DNA of 42,168 nucleotides, from the NCBI GenBank assembly GCA_030652475.1, contig JAUSAO010000113.1, positions 1 to 42,168 of the forward strand. The letters run 5' to 3'. Position numbers and translations under genes: made by a program. Below, in pieces: positions 23,380-33,336 of the stretch. The stretch is from Gallionella sp. (GTDB lineage Bacteria; Pseudomonadota; Gammaproteobacteria; Burkholderiales; Gallionellaceae). Within the stretch, counting starts at the first letter, position 1. Every line of letters starts with the position of its first letter. The notes beneath the pieces were generated by a model. The model saw nothing but the letters and a program-made list of their open reading frames with translations, was not told where the DNA came from and ran no database searches.

Positions 23380-25944
23380 TCACACCAGTTTTTTCAAGCG
23401 ATACAATTGCTCCAGCGCATCCTTCGGGCTCAGTTCATCCGGCTGAATTTCGCGCAAGGCCGCAAGCAGCGGGTGTTCTTCGAGCTCTTCCGGTTCGGCT
23501 GCCCTGTGGTCGAATAAATCACCTTGCGGGCTTTGTGCGGCGCTGTTTTGTTCCAGGGCGCGCAATTGTTTTTTCGCGGTTCGGATGACTTGCGCCGGGA
23601 CGCCGGCCAGAGCCGCGACTTGCAAACCATAGCTCTGGCTGGCCGCCCCTTCGTTCACCGAGTGCAGGAACACGATACTGTGCTGGTGTTCGATGGCAGA
23701 CAGGTGCACGTTGGCGAGTTGGGCGAATTCTTCGGCAAGGCGCGTCAGTTCGAAATAGTGGGTGGCGAACAGCGTGTAGCTGCAGTTTTTTTCCAACAGG
23801 TGGCAGGCGATGGCATAGGCCAGCGCCAGTCCGTCGAAGGTGGAGGTACCTCTGCCGATTTCGTCCACCAGCACCAGACTCCGCTCGGTAGCATTGTGCA
23901 GGATATTGGCGGCTTCGGTCATCTCGACCATGAAGGTGGATCGTCCGCTGGCCAGATCGTCCGATGAGCCAATGCGCGTGAAAATCTGGTCTATCTCACC
24001 CAAACGTGCCGCATCGGCAGGCACGAAGCTGCCAACATGGGCCAGCAGCGCGATGATCGCGACCTGACGCATGTAGGTGGATTTGCCGCCCATGTTAGGG
24101 CCGGTCACCAGCAGCATGCGGCGATTGTCGGCAAGCTCGGTGTCATTCGCTGTGAATCGCTCCACTTGTGCTTCCACCACCGGATGGCGACCCTGACGGA
24201 TGCTGATTTGCGCGTCGTCCGAGAATTGCGGCGCGCTGAAGTTCAGTGCGGCGGCGCGTTCACTGAAGGTGGAGAGCACGTCCAGTTCGGCAATTGCGGC
24301 GGCTACGCGTTGCAGTTGCGGGACGAACGGGGCGAGCTGATCGAGCAGTTGTTCGTAAAGAAATTTTTCGCGCGCCAGTGCGCGGTCGTTGGCGGACAGC
24401 GCCTTGTCCTCAAAAGTCTTCAGTTCCGGCGTGATGTAGCGTTCGGCGTTCTTCAGTGTCTGGCGACGACGATAGTCGTCCGGTACATTGACGCTTTGCG
24501 CGAGGGTTACTTCTATGTAGAAGCCATGCACGCGGTTGTATTCCACCTTTAAAGTAGAAATGCCGGTGCGCGCCCGTTCGCGCGTTTCCAGTGCCAGCAG
24601 GAAATCACCGCAGTGGGTCTGTATGCCGCGCAGTTCGTCCAGGTCTGCATCGAAGCCATCGGCAATCACGCCGCCTTCACGCAATACGGAAGATGGCTCG
24701 GCACGCAGGCTGTCAACCAGAATGGCGGCGAGATGCGCATCAGCCTGCAGCGCACCGGTCAGCGTCTTCAACAACGGCGCGTCGCAGCTGCCGAGGGTGG
24801 CGTGCAGTTGCGGCAAGGTGAGCAGTGTATCGCGCAGGCCGGACAAGTCGCGTGGACGCGCACTGCGCAACGCGATGCGCGCGGTGATGCGCTCCACGTC
24901 CACGCAGGGCTTTAACCGTTGATGTGTCTCGTTGTACAACTCGCCCAGTTTGTCCACCGCATCGAGGCGTGAACGCAAAATTGCACGGTCGCGCAGCGGA
25001 TGGTGCAGCCAGTGGGATAAAAGTCGGCTGCCCATGTTGGTCGCGCAGGTATCGAGCAGTGATAGCAGGGTGGGAGCCGGTTCGCCGCGCAGGGTCTGGG
25101 TGATTTCCAGATTGCGCCGGGTTGCGGCATCCATGCGCACGAACTGATCCGCGCTGTACACCTGCAGGCTGCGGATGTGGCTGATGGCCTGACCCTGTGT
25201 CAGTCTGGCGTAGCCCAGCAGCGCGCCCGCCGCTTCCAGCCCGACGCTGAAATTGTCGCAGCCGAATCCGGCCAGATCCAGTGTGGAAAATTGCTGGCAT
25301 AGTGCGCGCCGCGCCGTATCCAGTTCGAAATGCCAGGCGGGGAGCTGCTTGTATGCGACAAGGTTATGGCTTTGCAGGCCGGAATTTTCGGCATGCAGGA
25401 TTTCCGAGGGTTGCAGGCGTTCCAGTTCGGCGGACAGATTGTCAGCGGAGGTCTCGGATACGAAAAATTGTCCCGAAGCCAGATTCAGCCAGGCCAGCCC
25501 CAGTTTGCCATGGCGCTGATGCAAGGCCAGCAGCAGGCTGTCGCGCTTTTCTTCCAGTAAGGCGGAATCGGTGAGGGTGCCCGGCGTGACGATACGCATC
25601 ACTTTGCGCTCCACCGGCCCTTTGCTGGTGGCCGGGTCGCCGATCTGTTCGCAGATCGCCACCGACTCGCCCAGCTTGACCAGTCGAGCCAGATATTGCT
25701 CGGCGGCGTGGTATGGCACACCCGCCATCTTGATAGGCTGGCCGTTGGAGGTGCCGCGTTGCGTCAGCGTGATGTCGAGCAGCTTCGCCGCACGCACCGC
25801 ATCGTCGAAGAACAGCTCGTAAAAATCGCCCATACGGTAAAACAGCAAGCCATCGGGGTGCTCCGCCTTGATGCGCAGAAACTGCTGCATCATCGGTGTG
25901 TGCTTTTCTGTGGCTTGCGGCGGTGATTTGTTTTCCTGGATCAT
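23380..25944 (-). CDS. mutS: DNA mismatch repair protein MutS
   Basis: An 854-residue MutS of normal length. It has the mismatch-recognition motif [11 protein letters not shown] (F41, E43), connector and lever/clamp domains, and the C-terminal ATPase with Walker [10 protein letters not shown], the DEIGRGTST Walker B/signature segment and ATHYFELT. As a dimer it binds mispairs and recruits MutL. It is the last gene of a minus-strand run suhB-pit-DUF47-mutS, 24 bases after the DUF47 gene. A start at the MM pair near residue 18 would also satisfy the family, but the upstream ATG fits the spacing. Confidence 0.97.
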   Translation of the reverse strand: MIQENKSPPQATEKHTPMMQQFLRIKAEHPDGLLFYRMGDFYELFFDDAVRAAKLLDITLTQRGTSNGQPIKMAGVPYHAAEQYLARLVKLGESVAICEQIGDPATSKGPVERKVMRIVTPGTLTDSALLEEKRDSLLLALHQRHGKLGLAWLNLASGQFFVSETSADNLSAELERLQPSEILHAENSGLQSHNLVAYKQLPAWHFELDTARRALCQQFSTLDLAGFGCDNFSVGLEAAGALLGYARLTQGQAISHIRSLQVYSADQFVRMDAATRRNLEITQTLRGEPAPTLLSLLDTCATNMGSRLLSHWLHHPLRDRAILRSRLDAVDKLGELYNETHQRLKPCVDVERITARIALRSARPRDLSGLRDTLLTLPQLHATLGSCDAPLLKTLTGALQADAHLAAILVDSLRAEPSSVLREGGVIADGFDADLDELRGIQTHCGDFLLALETRERARTGISTLKVEYNRVHGFYIEVTLAQSVNVPDDYRRRQTLKNAERYITPELKTFEDKALSANDRALAREKFLYEQLLDQLAPFVPQLQRVAAAIAELDVLSTFSERAAALNFSAPQFSDDAQISIRQGRHPVVEAQVERFTANDTELADNRRMLLVTGPNMGGKSTYMRQVAIIALLAHVGSFVPADAARLGEIDQIFTRIGSSDDLASGRSTFMVEMTEAANILHNATERSLVLVDEIGRGTSTFDGLALAYAIACHLLEKNCSYTLFATHYFELTRLAEEFAQLANVHLSAIEHQHSIVFLHSVNEGAASQSYGLQVAALAGVPAQVIRTAKKQLRALEQNSAAQSPQGDLFDHRAAEPEELEEHPLLAALREIQPDELSPKDALEQLYRLKKLV

Positions 25945-25968
25945 GGATGTGAGGGTGTGTGAGGTTTT

Positions 25969-26610
25969 TTAGCTGATCTTGACCACGATATCGTGCAGCG
26001 TATTGGCGCATTGCGCCATGTGTTCGGCGGCATTGGTCAGGTGACGATAGATTTCCCGGCGTTTGAACATGTTGATGTAGTCTGTTCCTTCGAACAGGGT
26101 GGGCAAGGCGACGCGGTATAGTTTTTCTGCATGGCGCTCTGCCTTGCGCGCCGCATCGGCGTCCAGTGAGGCCGTAGCGGGGGTGCTGCCCAGCTTGGCA
26201 AAGCCGTTAGCCAGCGCGTCCACGCCTTCCTTGATATGACGCGAGATGTCGCGCATGAAGCTGTCCGGGGTTACACCCAGTACGTCCATTTCGTGGACGG
26301 TGGTCTTGCAGTACATCACAATGTCGTCCAGGCTCATGATTGCGCGGTAGATGTCTTCGCGGTCTATCGGCGTGGAAAACGCCTCGTTGAGCTCATGCAG
26401 ATTGCGCACTTTTATCAGGTCGGCTTCATGCACGTTGCGTTTGAGTGCCTCGGCGACGGCCGGGTCGCCTTTTTCCATGTAATCGACCAGCAGGTTGACG
26501 GTGTGTGCAACATGGATATTCTGCTCGGTCAGCATGTGAAAAAAATCCGGCATCTTCGGGAATACCCGATCCAGAATGATGGCCAGCATGGTTTTGGAGG
26601 CTGCGGTCAT
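25969..26610 (-). CDS. DUF47/PhoU-like phosphate transport regulator
   Basis: A 213-residue all-helical protein of the DUF47 (PhoU-related) family, which occurs next to Pit transporters and is thought to regulate them. Visible features are the helix with FFHMLTEQNIHVAHTVNLLV, the acidic HEADLIKVRNLHELNEAF segment with possible metal ligands, and the DREDIYRAIMSLDDIV motif. The ATG at 26610 has GAGGA upstream; a longer frame to 26676 would run back into the pit gene and is less likely. It starts 13 bases after the pit stop, so the pair is almost certainly co-transcribed. Confidence 0.9.
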   Translation of the reverse strand: MTAASKTMLAIILDRVFPKMPDFFHMLTEQNIHVAHTVNLLVDYMEKGDPAVAEALKRNVHEADLIKVRNLHELNEAFSTPIDREDIYRAIMSLDDIVMYCKTTVHEMDVLGVTPDSFMRDISRHIKEGVDALANGFAKLGSTPATASLDADAARKAERHAEKLYRVALPTLFEGTDYINMFKRREIYRHLTNAAEHMAQCANTLHDIVVKIS

Positions 26611-26623
26611 GTGAAGTTCATCC

Positions 26624-27655
26624 TCATGCGTATGCGTGGACAATAAGATAGCAGGTAATGGACATCGCCGCCGCACCGGGAATGGTAATCAGCCAGGTGG
26701 TGACGATCTCACCCGCCTTGCCCCAGCGTACCGCCTTCGGACGCTCGGATGCGCCGATGCCCATGATGGAGGAGGCGACCACATGGGTAGTGGAGACCGG
26801 AGCGCCGAACAGGGATGAGGCGAAAATCACGCTGGCAGCGGTCAGTTGTGAGTCCAGTGCGTGCAGCGGGCGTATCTTGTAGATGGAAAAGCCCAGGGTG
26901 CGCACAATCTGCCAGCCGCCGGAGAGTATGCCTGCAGTAATGGTGAGCGAGCAGGCCAGCATCACCCAGAACGGCACTTCGAAAGTGGGGATGAAGCCGC
27001 CAAGCAGCAGTACCAGTGTCAGTACGCCCATGCTCTTTTGCGCATCGTTGGCGCCGTGCGAGAAAGCCAGGCCAGCCGAAGTGACGAATTGCAGACGGCG
27101 CAGGTCGCGGTTGATCGAGGGATGGGCGCCGCGCAGTAGCAACAGCATGATTTTGTGCAGTGCGTAGCCGACCCAGAAGCCGATGATGGGCGACAGGATC
27201 AGCGCGATAATCATCTTGCTCACGCCGCTGAGCTCGCCGCGCAGTAGTTCGTCATATCCCCATGCGACATGGTCAGACCCTGCCGAAGCCATGACCACGC
27301 CGACCAGTCCGCCGACCAGCGCATGGGAGGAGGAAGAAGGAATGCCGCGCCACCAGGTCAGCAAATTCCACGCGATTGCACCGATCAGCCCGCATAACAC
27401 GATGGTCAGTGACAGAACCCGGTCAAGGTCGTCCAGTGTGATGAATTTACCTATGGTGTTGGCAACCGCCGTGCCGCCGAGCAACGGCCCCAGAAATTCA
27501 AAGAAGGCGACCAGCAGGACCGCCTGCACCGGGGTCATGGCACGGGAGGCAATGACCGTCGCAATGATATTTGCGGCATCGTGAAAACCGTTGGTGTACT
27601 CGAACACCAGCACGATGACGATAGTGGCGATAGTCAGCGTGAGCAGGGTGTCCAT
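26624..27655 (-). CDS. pit: Inorganic phosphate transporter, Pit family
   Basis: A 343-residue membrane protein with the two PHO4-family repeats. The first is marked by TNGFHDAANIIATVIASRAM and the second by FSHGANDAQKSMGVLTL. About ten membrane helices are predicted. Pit proteins take up metal-phosphate complexes with protons at low affinity. The gene is followed by its DUF47 partner and preceded by suhB at 25 bases. Its length is on the short side, as usual for the two-domain bacterial Pit without a large central loop. Confidence 0.93.
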   Translation of the reverse strand: MDTLLTLTIATIVIVLVFEYTNGFHDAANIIATVIASRAMTPVQAVLLVAFFEFLGPLLGGTAVANTIGKFITLDDLDRVLSLTIVLCGLIGAIAWNLLTWWRGIPSSSSHALVGGLVGVVMASAGSDHVAWGYDELLRGELSGVSKMIIALILSPIIGFWVGYALHKIMLLLLRGAHPSINRDLRRLQFVTSAGLAFSHGANDAQKSMGVLTLVLLLGGFIPTFEVPFWVMLACSLTITAGILSGGWQIVRTLGFSIYKIRPLHALDSQLTAASVIFASSLFGAPVSTTHVVASSIMGIGASERPKAVRWGKAGEIVTTWLITIPGAAAMSITCYLIVHAYA

Positions 27656-27680
27656 GTCGGCGTTAAAGCGGGCGCAATGT

Positions 27681-28490
27681 CTAGTCCTTTAGTGCCGGAG
27701 TCAGATGCGGCGCGATGACTTCCAGCAGTTTGGGATGGATGTTCGGGTTGCCCGCGCAGACGTGTCCGGATTTGAGGAAAGAATCCCCCCCGGACAAATC
27801 ACTGACCATGCCGCCCGCTTCGGTGATCAGCAGCGTGCCGGCGGCAATATCCCAGGGTTTCAGACCGGTTTCGAAAAAGCCGTCATAACGACCGGCTGCC
27901 ATCCAGGCCAGATCGAGGGCCGCAGAACCGGGACGGCGCAAGCCTGATGTTTTCTGCATCAGATCCTTGAAGATTCCGATGTAGGCGTCCATGTGCTCGA
28001 AATTAGTATAGGGGAAACCCGTCCCTATCAATGCGTCTTCCATGTGGATGCGCTTGCTAACGCGCAGGCGCTTGTCGTTGAGAAATGCGCCACGGCCGCG
28101 CGTAGCGGTAAATAGTTCATTTTTGGTCGGGTCGTAGATCACGGCCTGAGTGATGATGCCCTTGTGCTGCAAGGCGATGGATACGGCGAATTGCGGGAAG
28201 CCATGGAGAAAATTGGTCGTGCCATCCAGCGGGTCTATGATCCAGACGAAGTCGGACTTGCCGTGAACGCCGCTCTCTTCTGCTAGAATCGCATGGTCGG
28301 GATAGGCGTCCAGCAGGGTCTGGATGATGGTTTGCTCGGCGGCTCTATCCACTTCGCTGACAAAATCCGCATGGGATTTTTTGGTGATAGTGAGATGGTC
28401 TATCTTGTCGGTGCTACGATAAATCAGATTGCCGGCGCGGCGGGCGGCCTTCACCGCGATGTTGAGCATGGGATGCAGTATGGGTTGCAT
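27681..28490 (-). CDS. suhB: Inositol monophosphatase SuhB
   Basis: A 269-residue lithium-sensitive phosphatase-family protein. Metal ligands are visible in [20 protein letters not shown] and the late [12 protein letters not shown] motif; the N-terminal [16 protein letters not shown] closely matches SuhB. Besides hydrolysing inositol-1-phosphate, SuhB takes part in rRNA transcription antitermination in enterobacteria. I place the start at 28490; the longer frame to 28568 would reach into the divergent trmJ gene. Its divergent pairing with trmJ is a conserved arrangement next to isc loci. Confidence 0.93.
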   Translation of the reverse strand: MQPILHPMLNIAVKAARRAGNLIYRSTDKIDHLTITKKSHADFVSEVDRAAEQTIIQTLLDAYPDHAILAEESGVHGKSDFVWIIDPLDGTTNFLHGFPQFAVSIALQHKGIITQAVIYDPTKNELFTATRGRGAFLNDKRLRVSKRIHMEDALIGTGFPYTNFEHMDAYIGIFKDLMQKTSGLRRPGSAALDLAWMAAGRYDGFFETGLKPWDIAAGTLLITEAGGMVSDLSGGDSFLKSGHVCAGNPNIHPKLLEVIAPHLTPALKD

Positions 28491-28550
28491 AAATACGACC
28501 TTTTTAATGAGCTGTGAGAATTCAGCGCACATTTTAGTTGGAAACAGGCT

Positions 28551-29312
28551 TTGTATAAACAAAATCATTTAACTAATGTCAGAGTGGTGCTCAGCCACAC
28601 CAGCCACCCGGGCAATATCGGTGCGGCAGCGCGTGCGATGAAGACGATGGGATTGCACCATCTCTATCTGATCAATCCGCGTTATTTCCCCGATCCGCAG
28701 GCGAGTGCAATGGCGGCAGGGGCGGACGATATTCTGCAAAACGCGGTGGTGTGCGGCTCGATCGATGAAGCGTTGCAGGGTGTGGCGCTCACCGTGGGCA
28801 TGACGGCACGGCTGCGCGATATTTCCAATCAGGTAATGATGCCGCGTGAAGCGATGCCCAGGGTATTGCAGCAGGCGGCCACGCAGCCTGTGGCATTACT
28901 GTTCGGCACGGAGATGTCCGGGCTGACAAATGAGGAAGTGAGCCGTGCACAGTTGCTGGTGAATATACCCGCCAACCCCGACTTTTCCTCGCTCAATCTG
29001 GCCGCAGCCGTGCAGGTGATGGCTTATGAAATTATGCTGGCCTCGCAAAGTTATAGCCCGGTCACGCAGCCGACCCCGGCTGCCGCGCATGAGCAGGTAG
29101 AGGGGTTTCTGGCGCACCTGGAAAAGACCCTGCTGGAAATTGGTTTTTTCACTACGCAGAACCCCGCACGCATGATGCAACGCTTGCGCCGCCTGTATGC
29201 GAGGGCGCGGCTGGAGACGGATGAAATCAACATCTTGCGAGGCATATTGAGTGTGACAAGCGAGTACAATGCGCGTCTCAAAACGCGTTATCAGCAGGAA
29301 AAAGATGTTTAG
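28551..29312 (+). CDS. trmJ: tRNA (cytidine/uridine-2'-O-)-methyltransferase TrmJ
   Basis: A 253-residue SPOUT-superfamily enzyme that methylates the 2'-OH of nucleotide 32 in tRNAs. The N-terminal [37 protein letters not shown] and [19 protein letters not shown] motifs make up the knotted SAM-binding fold. The start appears to be a TTG at 28551, since no ATG or GTG gives a complete N-terminus. It is the first gene of a run leading into cysE and the isc operon, and its end overlaps the cysE start by eight bases. Confidence 0.93.
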   Translation: MYKQNHLTNVRVVLSHTSHPGNIGAAARAMKTMGLHHLYLINPRYFPDPQASAMAAGADDILQNAVVCGSIDEALQGVALTVGMTARLRDISNQVMMPREAMPRVLQQAATQPVALLFGTEMSGLTNEEVSRAQLLVNIPANPDFSSLNLAAAVQVMAYEIMLASQSYSPVTQPTPAAAHEQVEGFLAHLEKTLLEIGFFTTQNPARMMQRLRRLYARARLETDEINILRGILSVTSEYNARLKTRYQQEKDV

Positions 29313-30036
29313 GAATCTTAAAGAAGATATTGCCAGCGTATTCGATCGCGATCCGGCAGCGCGCAGCACTTTTGAGGTGTTGACTTGCTACCCCGGCCTG
29401 CATGCGCGTTTGATGCACCGTCTGACCAATACGTTGTGGCATGCCAAACTGAAATGGCTGGCACGTTTTTTGTCGTATCTGACCCGTGCGATGACCGGCA
29501 TTGAGATTCATCCCGGCGCAACGATAGGACGACGTTTTTTCATTGACCACGGTATGGGGGTGGTGATCGGCGAAACGGCAGAAATCGGCGATGACGTTAC
29601 TTTGTATCACGGCGTTACGCTGGGTGGCACTTCGTGGCGGCATGGCAAGCGTCATCCTACACTGGGCAATGGTGTGGTGGTGGGGGCGGGCGCAAAAATA
29701 CTCGGGCCGATTACGGTAGGGGCGGGTGCCAAGATTGGCTCGAATGCCGTGGTGGTGAAGGATGTGCCAGTCGGTGCGACTGCGGCAGGAATTCCGGCAC
29801 GAATTCTGGACGAAGAGCGGAAAAAAACCAGCAGTTTTGACGCCTATGGCATAGGTAATGACCAGAATGACCCGCTGTCCAAGGCGATACATGGTTTGCT
29901 GGGGCATAGTGTAACGGTGGATCAACGCATTGATTTTATTTTGCAACAACTAGAGAAGATGGGTGTGTCCGTTGAGGAAGAACGTGCCACAGCTGATAAA
30001 TTTGACCCGAATCACTTGAACAAGATAGTTGATTAA
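29305..30036 (+). CDS. cysE: Serine O-acetyltransferase CysE
   Basis: A 243-residue left-handed beta-helix acetyltransferase making O-acetylserine, the precursor of cysteine. After an alpha-helical region ([15 protein letters not shown]) come the hexapeptide repeats ([32 protein letters not shown]) and the [19 protein letters not shown] segment. It is about 30 residues shorter than the E. coli enzyme, as in the type found beside isc genes. I choose the ATG at 29305 (GGAAAAAG upstream), which overlaps the trmJ stop. Being next to iscR and iscS, it couples cysteine supply to iron-sulfur assembly. Confidence 0.94.
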   Translation: MFRNLKEDIASVFDRDPAARSTFEVLTCYPGLHARLMHRLTNTLWHAKLKWLARFLSYLTRAMTGIEIHPGATIGRRFFIDHGMGVVIGETAEIGDDVTLYHGVTLGGTSWRHGKRHPTLGNGVVVGAGAKILGPITVGAGAKIGSNAVVVKDVPVGATAAGIPARILDEERKKTSSFDAYGIGNDQNDPLSKAIHGLLGHSVTVDQRIDFILQQLEKMGVSVEEERATADKFDPNHLNKIVD

Positions 30037-30057
30037 AACGTTCGGGTATTATATGAT
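30029..30057 (+). promoter_or_regulatory. Predicted promoter of the isc operon
   Basis: TTGATT (30029-30034) and TATGAT (30052-30057) are separated by 17 bases and overlap the cysE stop codon. The iscR start lies about 62 bases beyond the expected start site. A second, weaker pair (TTGGAC, 17 bases, TTTTAT) occurs nearer iscR. No clear IscR type 1 site is visible. Confidence 0.5.
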
Positions 30058-30125
30058 TCTTTTCGTGATGTTCAGTATGTGTTGGACGCGCTTGTTAATG
30101 AAATTTTTATGAGACTGGAAATAAT

Positions 30126-30581
30126 ATGCGATTGACCACCAAGGGGCGTTTTGCTGTGACGGCAATGGTTGATTTGGCGATGCAAGGTGGCCGTGGCCCC
30201 GTGACACTCGCTTCGATCAGTGAACGACAGAAAATTTCGCTTTCCTATCTGGAGCAATTGTTTGGCAAGTTGCGCCGCAATAATCTGGTGGAAAGCGTGC
30301 GTGGTCCCGGTGGTGGATATTATCTGGCCAGAATAGCCACCAAAATCAATATCGCCGAGATCGTATTGGCAGTTGATGAGCCGTTGGATACGACGCATTG
30401 TGCGGAACAAGGAAACTGCCAGGGTGGAAGGCCCTGTGCCACGCATGATTTATGGATGGGTCTGAATGAAAAAATTAACGACTATCTGGCATCGGTTAAT
30501 CTGCAACAGTTGGTGGATGGACAGACTAAACTAAGTCCGGGATTGTCGGCGATCACAGTGAACAAGCAGATAGTCAGGTAA
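30126..30581 (+). CDS. iscR: Iron-sulfur cluster regulator IscR
   Basis: A 151-residue Rrf2-family repressor. The winged helix begins [18 protein letters not shown] and ends in [12 protein letters not shown]. The cluster-binding cysteines are C92, C98 and C104, the same positions as in E. coli IscR. As in that system, the [2Fe-2S] form should repress the isc operon when clusters are plentiful and de-repress under iron or oxidative stress. It is the first gene of the isc cluster, 50 bases before iscS. Confidence 0.96.
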   Translation: MRLTTKGRFAVTAMVDLAMQGGRGPVTLASISERQKISLSYLEQLFGKLRRNNLVESVRGPGGGYYLARIATKINIAEIVLAVDEPLDTTHCAEQGNCQGGRPCATHDLWMGLNEKINDYLASVNLQQLVDGQTKLSPGLSAITVNKQIVR

Positions 30582-30631
30582 CGCGTTGCGATTCGTCGCT
30601 TGCCCTTAGCATAAAGAAAGTTGACACGAAA

Positions 30632-31840
30632 ATGAAGCTACCTATTTATATGGATTATTCCGCCACTACGCCGGTTGACCCGCGTGTAGCCGAAAAAATG
30701 ATTCCTTATCTGACTGAAAAGTTCGGCAATCCGGCCAGTCGCTCACATGCGTTTGGCTGGGAAGCCGATGCCGCAGTGGAGCTGGCGCGTGAACAGGTCG
30801 CGGCTCTGGTCAATGCTGATCCCAAGGAAATCGTCTGGACATCCGGTGCAACTGAGTCGAACAATCTGGCTATCAAGGGCGCAGCGAATTTTTATCAGGG
30901 TAAAGGCAAGCATATCGTCACGATGCGCATCGAGCATAAGGCTGTGATCGATACCGTGCGCGAACTGGAAAGACAGGGTTTTAGCGCCAGTTATCTTGAT
31001 CCTGAACCCAACGGTTTGCTGGATATTGAAAAATTTAAAGCCGCATTGCGTCCCGATACGATTCTGGTGTCCATTATGCTGGTTAACAACGAAATCGGCG
31101 TGATACAGGACATCGCCGCCATAGGCGAAATCTGCCGTGAGAAGGGCATCCTGTTTCATGTGGATGCGGCGCAGGCGACCGGAAAAGTAGCGATAGATCT
31201 GCGGAAATTAAAAGTGGATTTGATGTCGTTCTCCGCGCACAAGACTTATGGTCCGAAAGGCATAGGCGCGCTGTATGTACAGCGCAAGCCGCGAGTCAGG
31301 CTGGAAGCGCAGATGCACGGCGGCGGGCATGAGCGCGGCATGCGTTCCGGTACATTGGCGACCCATCAGATTGTCGGCATGGGCGAGGCGTTCCGCATTG
31401 CACAGCAGGAAATGGCAGAAGAAAATGAACGGGTAAGAATGTTGCGCGATCGTTTGATGGCAGGTTTGATGGATATGGAAGAAGTGCATGTCAACGGCGA
31501 CATGGAGCAGCGTGTGCCGCATAACATCAATCTGAGCTTCAACTTCGTCGAAGGTGAATCGCTGATCATGGCGATCAAGGATGTGGCCGTTTCCAGCGGT
31601 TCTGCCTGTACCTCGGCCAGTCTTGAACCCTCTTATGTGTTGCGTGCGCTGGGGCGCAGCGATGAATTGGCACACAGCTCGATACGTTTCTCCGTGGGAC
31701 GTTTCACCACGACAGAGGAAGTCGATTACGTGATTGCCTTGATGAAGAGCAAAATCGACAAGCTGCGCGAATTGTCGCCGCTGTGGGAAATGTACAAGGA
31801 TGGCATTGATCTGAACACCGTGCAGTGGGCGGCACACTAA
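30632..31840 (+). CDS. iscS: Cysteine desulfurase IscS
   Basis: A 402-residue PLP enzyme that supplies sulfur for cluster assembly on IscU. The PLP lysine is K204 in [10 protein letters not shown] and the active cysteine is C326 in [10 protein letters not shown], inside the flexible loop. The C-terminal [18 protein letters not shown] is the conserved IscU-docking end of true housekeeping IscS, which the desulfurase at 151-1281 lacks. The start is [11 protein letters not shown] palindromic repeat follows before iscU. Confidence 0.97.
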   Translation: MKLPIYMDYSATTPVDPRVAEKMIPYLTEKFGNPASRSHAFGWEADAAVELAREQVAALVNADPKEIVWTSGATESNNLAIKGAANFYQGKGKHIVTMRIEHKAVIDTVRELERQGFSASYLDPEPNGLLDIEKFKAALRPDTILVSIMLVNNEIGVIQDIAAIGEICREKGILFHVDAAQATGKVAIDLRKLKVDLMSFSAHKTYGPKGIGALYVQRKPRVRLEAQMHGGGHERGMRSGTLATHQIVGMGEAFRIAQQEMAEENERVRMLRDRLMAGLMDMEEVHVNGDMEQRVPHNINLSFNFVEGESLIMAIKDVAVSSGSACTSASLEPSYVLRALGRSDELAHSSIRFSVGRFTTTEEVDYVIALMKSKIDKLRELSPLWEMYKDGIDLNTVQWAAH

Positions 31841-31842
31841 AA

Positions 31843-31933
31843 AGCAGTAGCTAGACGCTGGACGTTAGTTATTAGTTAGAACCGTTTAGAACCGTTTTAA
31901 CTAGCAGCTAACGACTAACGACTAACAACTGCT
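31843..31933. repeat. Palindromic repeat between iscS and iscU
   Basis: A 91-base element has outer arms AGCAGT (31843-31848) and ACTGCT (31928-31933). The inner partly complementary arms are rich in GTTAGT on the left and ACTAAC on the right, with CTAACGACTAACGACTAAC at 31908-31926. The centre holds a direct repeat of AGAACCGTTT. It starts two bases after the iscS stop and ends 18 bases before iscU, so it could form a long hairpin in the operon mRNA and set the iscS:iscU ratio. Confidence 0.7.
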
Positions 31934-31951
31934 CCTGAAAGGAGCATCAAA

Positions 31952-32368
31952 ATGGCTTACAGCGAAAAATTATTGGATCATTACGAAAATCCGCGCAACG
32001 TGGGTTCGTTTGCGAAGGACGATGAAGGTCTTGGAACCGGGATGGTGGGCGCCCCCGCGTGCGGTGACGTCATGAAATTGCAGATCAAGGTCGGCAAGGA
32101 CGGCATTATCGAAGATGCCAAGTTCAAGACCTATGGCTGTGGTTCGGCAATTGCGTCCAGTTCACTGGTGACCGAATGGGTTAAGGGTAAGACGGTAGAT
32201 CAGGCGTTGCAGATCAAGAACACCCAGATCGCTGAAGAACTGGCATTGCCGCCGGTTAAAATCCATTGCTCAATTCTGGCAGAAGATGCCATCAAGGCCG
32301 CAGTGGCGGACTACAAGTCCAAACATGGCGAAAATGTGGAAACATCGGCCTGTACAGGCAGTTGCTAA
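31952..32368 (+). CDS. iscU: Iron-sulfur cluster scaffold IscU
   Basis: A 138-residue scaffold on which [2Fe-2S] and [4Fe-4S] clusters are built. The ligands C37, D39, C63, H105 and C106 are all present at the E. coli numbering, and the LPPVK chaperone motif (99-103) bound by HscA is intact. The C-terminal TSACTGSC adds two cysteines. AAAGGAGC precedes the ATG. It follows the hairpin element and precedes iscA by 19 bases. Confidence 0.97.
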   Translation: MAYSEKLLDHYENPRNVGSFAKDDEGLGTGMVGAPACGDVMKLQIKVGKDGIIEDAKFKTYGCGSAIASSSLVTEWVKGKTVDQALQIKNTQIAEELALPPVKIHCSILAEDAIKAAVADYKSKHGENVETSACTGSC

Positions 32369-32387
32369 ACAGCAGGGAGAAAAAATC

Positions 32388-32711
32388 ATGGGCGTTACAC
32401 TGAGCGAAGCGGCGGCAAAACATGTGCAAAATTTCATCGCCAAGCGTGGCAAGGGTATGGGGCTGCGCATAGGGGTGCGTACCAGCGGTTGTTCGGGTAT
32501 GGCTTACAAGCTGGAATTTGCCGATGCCGCGGAAAACGATGATTTGCAATTTGTCAGTCATGACGTGACGGTGCTGGTCGATCCCAAAAGCCTGCCCTAT
32601 ATTGAAGGCATGGAACTGGATTACACACGCGAAGGACTGAATGAAGGTTTCAAATTCAATAATCCCAACGTGAAAGACGCGTGCGGTTGCGGCGAGAGTT
32701 TTCAGGTTTGA
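32388..32711 (+). CDS. iscA: A-type iron-sulfur carrier IscA
   Basis: A 107-residue HesB-like protein. The conserved cysteines C35 (SGCSGM), C99 and C101 (ACGCGESF) are at the positions used for iron or cluster binding in E. coli IscA. It passes clusters to target apo-proteins. The ATG at 32388 is preceded by CAGGGAGA; a longer frame from 32286 lies inside iscU and is rejected. Its TGA overlaps the TTG start of hscB. Confidence 0.96.
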   Translation: MGVTLSEAAAKHVQNFIAKRGKGMGLRIGVRTSGCSGMAYKLEFADAAENDDLQFVSHDVTVLVDPKSLPYIEGMELDYTREGLNEGFKFNNPNVKDACGCGESFQV

Positions 32712-33247
32712 CGCACGGCTTCGATTCACCAAAAAATCATTTTCAACTGTTCGGGATTGTGCAGTCCTATCAACTGGACAAGGCGCAGCTCGAACTTGCA
32801 TTTCGCGCCTTGCAGGCGCAGGTTCATCCCGATAAATCGGCGCATTTGTCCGATTCCGAGCAACGAATCGCGATGCAGCGTTCAACGCTGGTGAATGAGG
32901 CGTATCAGACCTTGCGCAGCCCGATACGCAGGGCGCGCTATTTGTTATCGTTGCAGGGGGTGGATACCCAGGAAGAAACCAATACGGCCATGCCGCTGGA
33001 ATTTTTGATGGCGCAGATGGAATGGCGCGAAGCAGTGGCCGATGCACAGCAGGCACGCGATGCAGATGCGCTCGGACAGCTCGAGGCGCGCATGAAGGAC
33101 GAAACTGGCGAACTTGAAGCCATGCTAGCCATTAAAATGGACAGCGAACATGATTATGCAGTGGCAGCCGGATTGGTGCGCAAGCTGCGTTTCATGGAAA
33201 AACTTGCGGAAGAGATAGATTCCGCTTACGACGAACTAGACTTGTAG
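32708..33247 (+). CDS. hscB: Fe-S co-chaperone HscB
   Basis: A 179-residue J-domain co-chaperone. The J domain (HFQLFGI, then HPD at residues 40-42) stimulates the HscA ATPase and the C-terminal three-helix part binds IscU. I choose the TTG at 32708, which overlaps the iscA stop as TTGA; a GTG start at 32681 inside iscA is the alternative. The stop codon TAG at 33245-33247 lies within the palindromic repeat that begins at 33244, so the native end of the gene may have been replaced by repeat sequence. The ending AYDELDL is acidic as expected. Confidence 0.94.
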   Translation: MTHGFDSPKNHFQLFGIVQSYQLDKAQLELAFRALQAQVHPDKSAHLSDSEQRIAMQRSTLVNEAYQTLRSPIRRARYLLSLQGVDTQEETNTAMPLEFLMAQMEWREAVADAQQARDADALGQLEARMKDETGELEAMLAIKMDSEHDYAVAAGLVRKLRFMEKLAEEIDSAYDELDL

Positions 33248-33328
33248 GGTGGGCATGACTTTTGCCCACACTTTCATAATCCGCTTATACAATCAACGAC
33301 ACGCGTGGGCATTTTATGCCCACCCTAC
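33244..33328. repeat. Nested palindromic repeat element, copy 2, at the hscB/hscA junction
   Basis: An 85-base element has perfect 13-base outer arms (GTAGGGTGGGCAT at 33244-33256 and its complement at 33316-33328) and inner GCCCACA/GTGGGC arms. The end sequences match the copy at 11476-11554. It contains the hscB stop codon and an in-frame ATG for hscA at 33316, and ends nine bases before the preferred hscA start, which has no visible ribosome binding site. It fits a mobile REP or MITE-like sequence. Confidence 0.87.
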
Positions 33329-33336
33329 GATTTAAT

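Noticed and set aside
23058-23588. 176-codon plus-strand frame between the CorC-like gene and mutS
   Set aside because: Its second half lies antisense to mutS and its composition is not protein-like; the opposite strand better explains the region.
30037-30125. IscR type 1 binding site upstream of iscR
   Set aside because: No convincing match to the known consensus was visible, so only the promoter is annotated.
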